NCBI GenBank assembly: GCA_002707685.1
Contig: PANQ01000007.1
Location: 24,887 to 82,349 of the forward strand
Length of the DNA: 57,463 bases
Origin: Porticoccus sp.
GTDB lineage: Bacteria; Pseudomonadota; Gammaproteobacteria; Pseudomonadales; Porticoccaceae
Direction of reading: 5' to 3'
In this document: piece by piece, positions 18,596 to 27,313 of the stretch
Layout of the letters: each line of letters opens with the position of its first letter
Numbering within the stretch: the stretch's first letter is position 1
The notes under the pieces: generated by a model
Databases searched by the model: none
What the model was told of the DNA's origin: nothing
Seen by the model: the letters and a program-made list of their open reading frames with translations, nothing else
Made by a program: the position numbers and the translations under genes

Positions 18596-19579
18596 ATGCG
18601 ATTTCCCGCTCTATTGTTTGTTTGCTCGATTTTTCTGACCAGTGGCTGTGCCTGGCTTGGAAGCGGTGATGACAAGGATTCCAATAAGACAGATACCTCC
18701 GGTTATACCGAGGCCGATTTTTTTGAAAAAATCCAGAAAGAACTGGCGTCAGGCTACTGGTTTCAGGCGATTGAAAACCTGGAGGCCCTGGAAGCCCAGT
18801 ATCCATTCGGGGATTACGCTGAACAGGCCCAGCTGGAACTGATTTATGCCTACTTCAGGTCTCAGGATTATGAGGCGACCATCGCCTCCGCCGACCGCTT
18901 TATCCGCCTGCACCCCCAACACCCCAACGTGGATTATGCCTATTACCTGAAAGGTCTGGCCTCTTTTGTTCAGAGCAAGGGGTTTTTTGAACAATTTCTT
19001 CCCACCGATGAAACCAAGCGTGATCCAGGTTCGGCGCGCAACTCGTTTGTCACGTTCAATGAATTGCTCAACCGCTTCCCGGAAAGCGCCTATGCGCCCG
19101 ATGCCCGCAAGCGGATGGTCTACCTCCGCAACATCCTCGCCCGGCATGAAATTCATGTCGCCAACTACTATTTTCTACGGGGTGCCTATCTGGCTGCCGC
19201 CAACCGCGGCCGTTATGTGGTTGAAAATTTCCAGAAAACGCCCGCAGTACCTGACGGACTGGCGGTCATGGCGCAGGCCTATCATTTCATGCAGATGCAG
19301 GACCTGGCAGCAGATGCAGCGGCCCTCCTGGCAGCCAACTACCCCCAGCATCCCGCTCTGGATGCCAGCGGCCAGTTCCAGTACCAGGACGACCCCCATT
19401 TTATGGAACCAACCTGGTTGAATAAAATGACCCTCGGCCTCTACGACCACCCGGATCCGCCCAGATTTGATTCCCGCCATGTCTTCAATGAGCGTTATCG
19501 CAATGTGTCGGGCGGCAACAATCGGGGCGAAGAGAAACGATCCTGGCTCAGTTGGCTGACACTGGGTGTACTCGACTGA
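18596..19579 (+). CDS. bamD: Outer membrane assembly lipoprotein BamD
   Basis: Essential lipoprotein of the BAM complex that inserts beta-barrel proteins in the outer membrane. Signal peptide with lipobox FLTSGC (Cys 18 lipidated). Five TPR-like repeats follow, beginning YTEADFFEKIQKELASGYWFQAIENLEAL and YPFGDYAEQAQLELIYAYFRSQDY. At 327 residues it is longer than E. coli BamD (245): a C-terminal extension of about 80 residues, aromatic and basic, as in Pseudomonas-type proteins. Divergent from rluD. Confidence 0.95.
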   Translation: MRFPALLFVCSIFLTSGCAWLGSGDDKDSNKTDTSGYTEADFFEKIQKELASGYWFQAIENLEALEAQYPFGDYAEQAQLELIYAYFRSQDYEATIASADRFIRLHPQHPNVDYAYYLKGLASFVQSKGFFEQFLPTDETKRDPGSARNSFVTFNELLNRFPESAYAPDARKRMVYLRNILARHEIHVANYYFLRGAYLAAANRGRYVVENFQKTPAVPDGLAVMAQAYHFMQMQDLAADAAALLAANYPQHPALDASGQFQYQDDPHFMEPTWLNKMTLGLYDHPDPPRFDSRHVFNERYRNVSGGNNRGEEKRSWLSWLTLGVLD

Positions 19580-19613
19580 TAGCAACCAGCGATAAGAAAA
19601 TTTCAACCGGATA

Positions 19614-19642
19614 AGGAGCAACAGCTCCTATATCTGTTTTTT
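19614..19642 (+). terminator. Weak terminator after bamD
   Basis: AGGAGC-AACA-GCTCCT, a 6-bp stem, then TATATCTG and six T. It lies 35 bases after the bamD stop. The rest of the 197-base gap to nadE shows no gene. Confidence 0.5.
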
Positions 19643-19776
19643 ACCGACAGGCTTTTCAACCAGGATAATCAAAATATCGTATTCCAACCTGTTTCGAAAA
19701 TCCGTTATTCTTTATTACCCGTCTATGCTTGTAGAGTTCGCTCAGAAATAGCCAACCTTATTCGGAGAAAATAACG

Positions 19777-20622
19777 ATGCAAACACCAGACGCAAAACAT
19801 ATTTTGCAGGAAATGAAAGTCCTGCCCAGCATTGATCCGGCCTACGAGATCACCAGGCGTGTTGATTTTATCAAGTCGATCCTGACCAGTGCTAACTTGC
19901 ACAACCTGGTGCTGGGCATCAGTGGTGGCATTGATTCAACAACCTGCGGGCGGCTGGCACAGCTGGCCGTTGAACAACTGAATCAGGAACAGGGCGAGCC
20001 GCTTTATCGCTTTGTTGCTGTTCGATTGCCCTTCGGCATTCAGGCTGATGAACATGAGGCCCAACAGGCTATTGAGTTCATTCAGCCCAGTGAGTGCCTG
20101 GTCGTCAATATCAAGCCCGGCGTGGAAGCCATCCATGAAGCAGTGCTTGCTGCGCTGAACAACGGGCAGCTTCTGACCGCCTCTCCGGGCCAGACCGACT
20201 TTACCAAAGGCAACACCAAAGCTCGCACACGTATGATCGTCCAATATCAGGTCGCAGGCTTGCTGGGTGGGCTGGTGCTCGGCACAGACCACTCGGCTGA
20301 GAACGTCACAGGCTTTTATACCAAATGGGGGGATGGTGCCTGTGACCTGGCACCACTGTTCGGCCTAAGCAAACGGCAGGTCAAACAAATCGCTGCTTTT
20401 CTCGGCGCGCCTGAACGCCTCATTGAAAAAACACCCACAGCTGATCTGGAATGCCTCGCTCCACAGAGAGCCGACGAGCACGCACTCGGCATTAGCTACG
20501 ATGAGCTGGATGATTTTCTGGAAGCCAAGCCTGTCAGCGACGAGGTGGCCAACTGCATTATCGAGATCTATCACAATACCCGGCACAAGCGAGATCCCAT
20601 TCCAACTATCTACGACCAGTAG
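19777..20622 (+). CDS. nadE: Ammonia-dependent NAD+ synthetase
   Basis: Last step of NAD synthesis: amidation of nicotinic acid adenine dinucleotide using ATP and ammonia. 281 residues, with no glutaminase domain, so the NH3-dependent bacterial form. The ATP-pyrophosphatase loop is [19 protein letters not shown] (about 46-64). Other conserved blocks: [36 protein letters not shown] and the C-terminal HKRDPIP that closes over the substrate. Start has CGGAG upstream. Stands between bamD and pilS on its own. Confidence 0.95.
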   Translation: MQTPDAKHILQEMKVLPSIDPAYEITRRVDFIKSILTSANLHNLVLGISGGIDSTTCGRLAQLAVEQLNQEQGEPLYRFVAVRLPFGIQADEHEAQQAIEFIQPSECLVVNIKPGVEAIHEAVLAALNNGQLLTASPGQTDFTKGNTKARTRMIVQYQVAGLLGGLVLGTDHSAENVTGFYTKWGDGACDLAPLFGLSKRQVKQIAAFLGAPERLIEKTPTADLECLAPQRADEHALGISYDELDDFLEAKPVSDEVANCIIEIYHNTRHKRDPIPTIYDQ

Positions 20623-20742
20623 CTTTTGCCCGCACGGTCCTGACAACACAACCACCTGATTGGAAAATAGCGGTACTGTTCATGAATCGATACCCCTTTT
20701 TCAGATAGACTCTGACTCAATCCGACCAGGCCCCCGATCCTT

Positions 20743-22371
20743 ATGCAACTCAATATCGGCAAAGTGACTGCCCCACCGGCACCGGACAGCCTGCTCAAGG
20801 TATACGGTTATTACCGGGTCATTTTGTCCAGCGCCTTACTCACGATGTACCTGACAGGCGTCGCGACCCGAATCCTGGGCGCAGAGATGCCACAGCTCTT
20901 TTTGGGGACAGTCAGCATCTATACCGTGCTGTGCCTGCTGTCACTGATCTCGCTGAAGGTTTATCGAGCCACACCCGGCATCCAGATGTTGTTTTTCATG
21001 CTGTTGACCGACATGGTGGCGATCACGCTGATGATGCATGCCAGTGGCGGACTGGAAAGCGGTCTGGGTTTTCTGATGCTCGCCACCGTTGCGGCAGGCA
21101 GTATTCTGGTCGCCGGCCAACTGGCGTTACTACTGGCGGCAACGGCCAGTATCTGCGTGATGCTGGAAACGCTTTCGACGAGCATGATTCTTGGCCAAAG
21201 CAAAGAATCCATTTTCCCTGCAGGCATTCTCGGCATACTGTTGTTTGCCACGGCTCTGCTGTTCCAGGTATTAACCCAGAGAATCCGCCTCGCCCAGACA
21301 ATCGCGGCGGAGAAAGCCATTGAAAGCGAACAGCTGCAGCAACTCAATGAATCCATTGTCAAACGGATGCGGACCGGCATCGTGGTGGTCGACAGGCAGG
21401 ACAACATCACACTGATCAACAGTGCCGCCATTCAACTGCTTGGCGGACAACAGCCAGGAAAGCCACTGGGTGCTGGCCAGCCACTCAGCCTGGTCATGCC
21501 TCTCTACCAGCAGCTTGATCGCTGGAAGACCTATCGTTGGCTTCGAACTCCCACCTTTAAAACATCTACCTCGTCGATAGAAATCCAGGCTAACTTCACC
21601 TCTCTCCACCAGGGAGAAGATAAGCAAACCCTTATTTTTCTCGAGGATACACGCTCCCTCTCACAACATGCCCAGCAATTGAAACTCGCTTCCCTCGGTC
21701 GATTGACCGGCAGTATTGCTCACGAAATTCGTAACCCGCTCGGGGCCATCAGCCACGCCTCGCAACTGCTCGCAGAGCAGGCCACCGACAACAGCCAGGC
21801 CAAGCTACTGGATATCGTTCAGCGTCATTGTCTCCGGGTAAACCAGATTGTTGAAAACGTACTGCAACTATCGCGACAAAAAATCCCGGCATTTCAAAAA
21901 ATCTGGCTCCGGCAATGGCTAAAAAAATTCCGTAACGAATACATGGACACTCAGAGAACTCCCTGCATCATAGAAATCGAGACCCTGAACAAGGATATCC
22001 AGATTTTCTTTGACCCGGGCCACCTGTCTCAAATACTGACCAACCTCGTGGATAATGGCCTGCGTTATAGTGAACAGGCCACAGGAGAGCGCTGGGTCAG
22101 ACTCGTGGTTTGCAGGGATACGGGTTCAGAATTGCCCTTTTTAGACGTATTTGATCGCGGCCCAGGCGTTCCCTTCGAAGATCAAAACGCCATTTTTGAG
22201 CCATTTTTCACGACATCCCATGAAGGTTCGGGCTTGGGGCTCTATCTGGCCAAAGAGCTTTGCTGCGTCAATTATGCTTCACTCAATTATTTTGGAGAGG
22301 AGTCAGAAGACAGACACTTCCGGATTGGGTTTTCGCATCCAGACCGGGTATTACCGAGACCTCAATCATGA
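20743..22371 (+). CDS. pilS: Sensor histidine kinase PilS
   Basis: Membrane sensor kinase (542 residues) that with PilR controls type IV pilin transcription. The N-terminal 180 residues hold six hydrophobic segments, as in Pseudomonas PilS, which senses pilin levels in the membrane. A PAS-like region follows (about 200-300). The dimerisation/phosphorylation box is SIAHEIRNPLGAISHASQLL with phosphoacceptor His327. ATP-binding blocks: TNLVDNGLRYSEQ (N box), DRGPGVPFEDQNAIFEPFFTT (G1/F) and EGSGLGLYLAKELC (G2). Its stop overlaps the pilR start by four bases. Confidence 0.93.
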   Translation: MQLNIGKVTAPPAPDSLLKVYGYYRVILSSALLTMYLTGVATRILGAEMPQLFLGTVSIYTVLCLLSLISLKVYRATPGIQMLFFMLLTDMVAITLMMHASGGLESGLGFLMLATVAAGSILVAGQLALLLAATASICVMLETLSTSMILGQSKESIFPAGILGILLFATALLFQVLTQRIRLAQTIAAEKAIESEQLQQLNESIVKRMRTGIVVVDRQDNITLINSAAIQLLGGQQPGKPLGAGQPLSLVMPLYQQLDRWKTYRWLRTPTFKTSTSSIEIQANFTSLHQGEDKQTLIFLEDTRSLSQHAQQLKLASLGRLTGSIAHEIRNPLGAISHASQLLAEQATDNSQAKLLDIVQRHCLRVNQIVENVLQLSRQKIPAFQKIWLRQWLKKFRNEYMDTQRTPCIIEIETLNKDIQIFFDPGHLSQILTNLVDNGLRYSEQATGERWVRLVVCRDTGSELPFLDVFDRGPGVPFEDQNAIFEPFFTTSHEGSGLGLYLAKELCCVNYASLNYFGEESEDRHFRIGFSHPDRVLPRPQS

Positions 22372-23717
22372 TGAAAAAACGCGTACTGGTGGTAGATGAC
22401 GAACCTGACATCAGAGAGCTTCTGACCATTACACTTGAGCAAATGGGTCTGGAAGTCGTCACTGCAGCCAAGCTGACCAAAGCGAGAAAACTGCTCGAGA
22501 GTGAAGAGTTTGACCTCTGCCTCACAGACATGAAAATGCCCGATGGCAACGGACTCGAACTTGTCGACCATATACAGGCCACGGTGCCACATTTGCCAGT
22601 TGCCATGATCACCGCCTATGGCAATATGGAAATCGCTGTCGATGCCCTGAAAAAGGGAGCCTTTGATTTTATCTCCAAGCCGTTGCAATTGATGCGGTTG
22701 CGCAACCTTGTCCAATCTGCACTGCAATTAAAAAAGGAGGTTCCAAATCCGGCCATACCTGAAACCGTATTGCTCGGTGAATCGTCCGCTATAGAAATAC
22801 TTAAACAACAGATTCGACGTGTAGCACGCAGCCAGGCTCCCATCTTTATCAGTGGTGAATCCGGCAGCGGGAAAGAATTGGTGGCCAGAGCAATTCATTT
22901 TCTCGGTGCAAGGGCCAATGGCCCGTTTATTCCGGTGAACTGCGGCGCCATTCCCTCTGAATTGATGGAAAGTGAATTCTTCGGTCATAAAAAAGGCAGC
23001 TTCACTGGTGCTCATCAGGACAAACAGGGACTGTTTCAAGCAGCCAATGGCGGTACGTTGTTATTGGATGAAGTGGCCGATCTGCCGCTGCCAATGCAGG
23101 TCAAACTGCTGAGGGCAATCCAGGAAAAAAGTATTCGCCCGGTAGGCGCAGAAGAGGAAGTGGCAGTGGATGTCCGCATACTCAGCGCCACTCACAAAGA
23201 CCTGGGGCGGGAGGTACAGAACAACCGCTTCCGCCAGGATCTGTATTACCGCATCAATGTTATTGAGCTGCAAGTCCCACCGCTAAGGGACCGCCCGGAA
23301 GATATTCCGCAGCTGTCAGAACACTTTCTGCAATGCTTTTCCCGGGAAGCCGGGACAAAACCTCCAATCCTGTCAGACGATGCGATGGCGGCGATCAGGC
23401 AACATACGTTTCCAGGCAATGTAAGGGAACTGGAAAATATCCTCGAAAGAGCATTCACGCTCTGCAATGGTTCAACGATTACCGCCAGAGACCTGCAGCT
23501 CCCCAACCATTCAACCGTTGCTTTCGCTCCCGGAAAGGGTTCCGAGTCAGATGTCAGCAGTTTTGGTTCAATCGATGACTACCTGGGTTCCATTGAGAAA
23601 GAACTGCTACTGAAAGCCCTCGAAAAAAATCGCTGGAACAAGACGGCCACCGCTCGTGAGCTGGGTATCAGTTTCCGCCAGATGCGCTATAAGTTGCAGA
23701 AATTTGACCTCGACTAA
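22368..23717 (+). CDS. pilR: Sigma-54-dependent response regulator PilR
   Basis: NtrC-family activator, 449 residues. Receiver domain (1-120) with phosphoacceptor Asp54 in CLTDMKMPDG. AAA+ domain (about 135-365) with Walker A GESGSGKE and the sigma-54-contact loop GSFTGA (canonical GAFTGA with A to S). C-terminal Fis-type helix-turn-helix (NKTATARELGISFRQMRYKL). The start is ATG 22368-22370 or the adjacent ATG 22371-22373; longer frames lie inside pilS. Activates the pilin promoter with RpoN; the major pilin gene is not in this window. Confidence 0.94.
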   Translation: MMKKRVLVVDDEPDIRELLTITLEQMGLEVVTAAKLTKARKLLESEEFDLCLTDMKMPDGNGLELVDHIQATVPHLPVAMITAYGNMEIAVDALKKGAFDFISKPLQLMRLRNLVQSALQLKKEVPNPAIPETVLLGESSAIEILKQQIRRVARSQAPIFISGESGSGKELVARAIHFLGARANGPFIPVNCGAIPSELMESEFFGHKKGSFTGAHQDKQGLFQAANGGTLLLDEVADLPLPMQVKLLRAIQEKSIRPVGAEEEVAVDVRILSATHKDLGREVQNNRFRQDLYYRINVIELQVPPLRDRPEDIPQLSEHFLQCFSREAGTKPPILSDDAMAAIRQHTFPGNVRELENILERAFTLCNGSTITARDLQLPNHSTVAFAPGKGSESDVSSFGSIDDYLGSIEKELLLKALEKNRWNKTATARELGISFRQMRYKLQKFDLD

Positions 23718-23768
23718 AACCGAACAAAGCAACATCAGAAAGGGTTCAATTTCAAACAGAGGAGAGCA

Positions 23769-23798
23769 TTGCATAAAAATCCATTTTGCCACTATAGT
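23769..23798 (+). promoter_or_regulatory. Putative sigma-70 promoter of the pilin genes
   Basis: TTGCAT, 18-base spacer, TATAGT in the gap between pilR and the first pilin gene, about 60 bases before its ATG. No sigma-54 element is complete here. Confidence 0.4.
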
Positions 23799-23859
23799 CC
23801 AGTGTAAGTTTTGGCACTCAAAGGAATGAGTGAAGGCGATACAGGAAAAGGATTTTCAA

Positions 23860-24366
23860 ATGTCACGGGTAAATGGATTTACTCTATTGGAGTTATTGAT
23901 CATCTCCGCTTTATTAAGTGTATTACTGATAGCGGGCATCCCGGCGATGTCCCTCTGGATACAGTATCAACAATCAACCACCCTGCAGTACTCACTTATT
24001 CATAGCATTCAGTTTTCTCGCGCCCAATCGGTCAGTATGCAGAAAACCATCACGCTCTGCCCGGGTCTCGACAACTGCACAACAGAATGGGGCCCGAACT
24101 TGTTGGTTTTTGTCGACAATAACCGCAATGGCTCAGTGGACAGTGAGGACCAAATTGTGAAATATATTGTGCTGGATGACGCTGCCCGATTTTTAAGCTG
24201 GCGCTCATTCAGAAAAAAATCGTATCTCCAGTTTAACCCTTTGGGGCTCACTAACTCGCTGAATGGTACATTTCATTACTGCCCGGATAAGACAGAAAAC
24301 CCCTATCAATTTGCAGCTTCTGTGGCGAAAACAGGCAGAGTCCGAATAAGACAACCCGATTGCTGA
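23860..24366 (+). CDS. GspH/FimT-type minor pilin
   Basis: 168-residue pseudopilin. Prepilin leader MSRVNG cleaved before FTLLELLIIS, with the conserved Glu at +5 for assembly, then a hydrophobic helix to about residue 30. The C-terminal part has the GspH/FimT globular fold type, with Cys pairs (LCPGLDNC, HYCPDK...QPDC). I set the start at ATG 23860, with AGGA seven bases upstream. It is likely the FimT/FimU class that primes type IV pilus assembly. Which of the two GspH-type genes is fimT and which fimU cannot be told by eye. Followed after about 165 bases by the second one. Confidence 0.8.
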   Translation: MSRVNGFTLLELLIISALLSVLLIAGIPAMSLWIQYQQSTTLQYSLIHSIQFSRAQSVSMQKTITLCPGLDNCTTEWGPNLLVFVDNNRNGSVDSEDQIVKYIVLDDAARFLSWRSFRKKSYLQFNPLGLTNSLNGTFHYCPDKTENPYQFAASVAKTGRVRIRQPDC

Positions 24367-24440
24367 ATAACCGGTTATTTCTAAAAAATCGCCCCGCTCA
24401 ACCGTCGATCTAACTGATAAAACCGCTTGTCAGCAAGGCA

Positions 24441-24470
24441 TTGACCTACTGTCAACAACACAATCATATT
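24441..24470 (+). promoter_or_regulatory. Putative promoter of the second minor pilin gene
   Basis: TTGACC, 18-base spacer, CATATT, about 60 bases before the probable GTG start of the second FimT/FimU-like gene. It suggests that this and the following pil genes form a separate operon. Confidence 0.4.
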
Positions 24471-24531
24471 GATGATGGGTGTCAGTGTTTTCTATAACAG
24501 CCATATGGCAAACGATGAAGGCGACGTGTAC

Positions 24532-25071
24532 GTGAAAAATGCTCGGGACCAAAGAGGATTTACACTGATAGAGCTAATGGTCACATTGGTGGTTCTGGTA
24601 GTGCTTCTTGGGGTAGGCATTCCCAGTTTTAACAATTGGGTCATCAGTACACGCATGGACACAGCTACCATGAATTTGGCGGGAATATTGAAACAGGCTC
24701 GGAATGAGGCCGTCAGCCGCCAGAGTGTCATCACCCTCGCCCCCAAAGCCGGGGGCTGGACTGAAGGACTGACGATGTATACCGATACCGACGTTGGTGG
24801 CAACACGGCCTACTCGGCAGCAAATGACACCCTGATCAAAGACCTGGAATTCTCCATGGGTGGAATCACAGCCAGCACCAGCACCAATGCCGCTGCTTAC
24901 ATAAGTTTCACCAGTGGTGGACTGCTCAACGAAGGCAATAATCCTGTGGAAATAGTCCTCTGTGACAGCACGGAGGAGGAAGGCGGCAGCTCTATTACTG
25001 TCAATCTGGTAGGAAGAACGAGTATTTTGAAGGGAACCAAAACCAACCCGTTACCATCGTGCACATTATGA
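24532..25071 (+). CDS. FimT/FimU-type minor pilin
   Basis: Second GspH-type pseudopilin, about 179 residues. Prepilin leader ending DQRG before FTLIELMVTLVVLVVLLGVGIP, with Glu at +5. The globular part is Ser/Thr/Gly-rich with a Cys pair (VLCDST...PLPSCTL). The start is ambiguous: GTG at 24532 gives the usual short leader of nine residues and has AAGG upstream; GTG 24526 and ATG 24505 are other options. Its TGA overlaps the pilV ATG by four bases (ATGA). It starts the run fimU-like, pilV, pilW, pilX, hypothetical, pilY1, pilE. Confidence 0.82.
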   Translation: MKNARDQRGFTLIELMVTLVVLVVLLGVGIPSFNNWVISTRMDTATMNLAGILKQARNEAVSRQSVITLAPKAGGWTEGLTMYTDTDVGGNTAYSAANDTLIKDLEFSMGGITASTSTNAAAYISFTSGGLLNEGNNPVEIVLCDSTEEEGGSSITVNLVGRTSILKGTKTNPLPSCTL

Positions 25072-25619
25072 AAAAAAGGCCTAATGACAATAAATCCCAC
25101 TCCGGTGCCTCCCTCATCGAGGTGCTTATAGCATTATTGGTATTCAGTATCGGCCTGCAGGGTATTGCATCGTTACAATATCAGGCAATTAAAGAAAATT
25201 TTGACTCCTCACAACGCAGCCAGGCCGTATGGGCCGCACAGGAACTTGTCGCCCGCATTCAAGCCAATAAAGCAGGCAGGGAAGACGACGATTACTCGAT
25301 CACTGACTTCACTGCCGACTGCGACAGTGAGCCAGACCCCTATTGTGCCGATACCGACTCGGACGCCGAGGGCTGTGACGCCACGCAAATGGCCACATTT
25401 GATATATGGGAAACCTTTTGCAGCAGTGGCAGTTCACCATTGAATCTTACTGCGTCCATATCCTGTGTAGATGCCGGTTGTCCCCCAGAATCCGACTATC
25501 AATTAACACTGCAATGGAGCTCAAAAGCCGTGGCGGATGACACGCAGGATATGACCGATGACGAGGATGCTCGAGAGGCTTTAATCAGGCAGCAGTTTAT
25601 TCAGGTATTCAGACCATGA
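25068..25619 (+). CDS. pilV: Type IV pilus minor pilin PilV
   Basis: 183 residues. Prepilin-like N-terminus with cleavage G/ASLIEVLIALLVFSIGLQG (Glu at +5), the PilV signature with the GLxG ending of the helix. The globular part is strongly acidic and has many Cys (a Cys/Asp-rich loop near 80-110, CDSEPDPYCADTDS then EGC). With PilW, PilX, FimU and PilE it forms the pilus tip or initiation complex. ATG 25068 overlaps the previous stop. Its own TGA overlaps the pilW ATG by four bases. Confidence 0.88.
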   Translation: MKKRPNDNKSHSGASLIEVLIALLVFSIGLQGIASLQYQAIKENFDSSQRSQAVWAAQELVARIQANKAGREDDDYSITDFTADCDSEPDPYCADTDSDAEGCDATQMATFDIWETFCSSGSSPLNLTASISCVDAGCPPESDYQLTLQWSSKAVADDTQDMTDDEDAREALIRQQFIQVFRP

Positions 25620-26383
25620 GCGCTGATAGAACCCGACAATACGGCCTTTCCATGGTAGAGCTGCTGGTAGCCATGGCGCTGGGCCTGCTGCTTACGGTTG
25701 GAGCCCTGCAGATGATGCTCGCCTCCCAGCAGCTCTACGACACCACCGATAGCCAGTCCAGAATTCAGGAAAATGGCCGGTTTGCGCTGGATTTCCTGAG
25801 CCGCGAAATCAGCAAAGCCTCTTATCAGACCAACGATGTAGACGTGGAAAACCGGACGTTTCTCACCGAAATCTGCGCAGACGCCTGCACTGAAGACACC
25901 ACCGGGCTTGCCGGCGACCAGATTGCGGCTGTTTTCAACCCGGAGAATGACCGCGACTGCGCTGACAACACTGTCGGTCCGGATGACATAATCGCCAATG
26001 TCTTTTACGTGGATACCGTCGACGGGATCAGTGCTCTCAACTGTCGCGGATTTAACCTCGAGAGCAACAGCTGGATTGGCGTTGGCCAACCCCTGGTCGA
26101 TGGCGTAGAGAGTCTACAGATTCTCTACCGCGTGGAATTACCCGTTGGCGACAGCTTTTCCTACGTTTCCGCCGACGATGTCACTGACTGGGCAGACGTG
26201 ACTGCTGTTCGTGTTGCCGTGCTGGTTAACAATGGCCAGGAAATCGGTTCCGGAAACCTCGAAACACGCACCTTTACACTGCTGGATGCCGGCCCTTTCT
26301 CCCTGACCGACAAACACGAGCGGCAGGTATACAGCACCACCATCACTTTAAACAACGTGATCTACGCCGATCCAGGCAAATAA
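25616..26383 (+). CDS. pilW: Type IV pilus minor pilin PilW
   Basis: 255 residues. N-terminus QYG/LSMVELLVAMALGLLLTVGAL, a prepilin site with Glu at +5 and the long helix. QSRIQENGRFALDFLSREI is the typical PilW block after the helix. The C-terminal part holds several Cys (EICADACTED...DRDCADN). GspJ-class minor pilin, part of the tip complex that recruits PilY1. ATGA overlap with pilV; pilX begins 12 bases after its TAA. Confidence 0.88.
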   Translation: MSADRTRQYGLSMVELLVAMALGLLLTVGALQMMLASQQLYDTTDSQSRIQENGRFALDFLSREISKASYQTNDVDVENRTFLTEICADACTEDTTGLAGDQIAAVFNPENDRDCADNTVGPDDIIANVFYVDTVDGISALNCRGFNLESNSWIGVGQPLVDGVESLQILYRVELPVGDSFSYVSADDVTDWADVTAVRVAVLVNNGQEIGSGNLETRTFTLLDAGPFSLTDKHERQVYSTTITLNNVIYADPGK

Positions 26384-26395
26384 AGCAGAGAAATA

Positions 26396-26911
26396 ATGCA
26401 GAAAAATAATGCAGCGACTATAAAAAGTAACACCCCTGCTCCCGATCGCAAACAGGGCGGCGCAGTACTGATCGTCTGTCTGGTGATGCTCACTATATTG
26501 ACGATTATTGGTATAGGAACCACCACCGATATCAGCTTTCAATCGAACATGGTTCGCAACAGCCAGTTACGTTTAAACGCCTTCAACACAGCACTGAGTG
26601 AACTGAATGGTCAATATCGAAAAATGGTTGATGAAAACAGAGAGGACATTCTCAATGAGGCCCAGTTCTCTGGACCGGTAACAATCCCTGCGGCTGATTT
26701 AACCCAGACATCGGCCAATAACCCTTTTTCTCAAGAGGTAACCGTTGTTTATCTGGCTCCCTGTGGGTCGGGACAAGCTACCGGCTCCATGATTGGTAGT
26801 GGTAGTCCCTTTCAAGAATTTTGTTTTGAACTTAACAGCATTGTCGAACTTGATAACACCGGTGTTGGCTCCAGTCAGACGAGCGGCATCAAGCGACTTG
26901 TGCCCAAATAA
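26396..26911 (+). CDS. pilX: Type IV pilus assembly protein PilX
   Basis: 171 residues. A 20-residue polar leader ends KQGG, then AVLIVCLVMLTILTIIGIGTTTD, the PilX helix. As in GspK/PilX proteins there is no Glu at +5, which fits a pilin at the very tip. The following QLRLNAFNTALSELNGQYR is the usual amphipathic continuation. Cys at about 126 and 145 may pair. It follows pilW closely and precedes the unassigned gene by 21 bases. Confidence 0.85.
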   Translation: MQKNNAATIKSNTPAPDRKQGGAVLIVCLVMLTILTIIGIGTTTDISFQSNMVRNSQLRLNAFNTALSELNGQYRKMVDENREDILNEAQFSGPVTIPAADLTQTSANNPFSQEVTVVYLAPCGSGQATGSMIGSGSPFQEFCFELNSIVELDNTGVGSSQTSGIKRLVPK

Positions 26912-26932
26912 CCCGAAAAAAGGTCTATCGCT

Positions 26933-27313
26933 ATGGACATTAAAAACTATTTTTTACCCTTGATCGGTGCAGTCTTTGGCATGCTGCTTACCGCCAACAC
27001 GGCACTGGCCTTCGGGCCAATCATGGTGGAGATCGTTCGTACTATCGAGATAGCCAAAATTGAGATCAAAACCACTGACGGCGTTCAGGGGATGGGCACA
27101 GTGATAGCTTCACCGGTCCAATGCTCAATCGATTGCGAGCCGCAACCATACACATTCGACAGCACAACAACCTTCATTAACGCGTTTGGTGCAGAGCGCC
27201 CCATTAGTGAACTACAGACCTGGAGCGGCTACCACGCCAGTTTCACCTACCGCAAAGAAGACAACCAGGTGGTAAAAATCAAAATTATTCCCAGAGAGAG
27301 GATAGCAGAATGA
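26933..27313 (+). CDS. Unassigned secreted protein of the minor pilin operon
   Basis: 126 residues, not recognised. Signal peptide (LIGAVFGMLLTANTALA), then a mature chain of about 100 residues. Its repeated strands (VEIVRTIEIAKIEIKTTDGVQGMGTVIA and YTFDSTTTFINAFG...WSGYHASFTYRKE...VVKIKIIP) suggest a small beta barrel, with one Cys pair (QCSIDC). Its TGA overlaps the pilY1 ATG by four bases, so the two are coupled. Pseudomonas has pilY2 in this operon but after pilY1; here nothing lies between pilY1 and pilE. It may be a PilY2 counterpart in a new place, or a PilY1 export or folding partner. Both are inferences. Confidence 0.75.
   Translation: MDIKNYFLPLIGAVFGMLLTANTALAFGPIMVEIVRTIEIAKIEIKTTDGVQGMGTVIASPVQCSIDCEPQPYTFDSTTTFINAFGAERPISELQTWSGYHASFTYRKEDNQVVKIKIIPRERIAE

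Noticed and set aside
22260..22367. 36-codon N-terminal extension of PilR
   Set aside because: It lies inside pilS in another frame; the double ATG at 22368/22371 with KKRVLVVDDEPD is the normal receiver-domain start.
23812..23830. TGGCAC upstream of the first minor pilin, like a sigma-54 -24 element
   Set aside because: Five bases further the -12 element (TTGC) is missing (GGAAT), so it is not a sigma-54 promoter despite PilR being next door.
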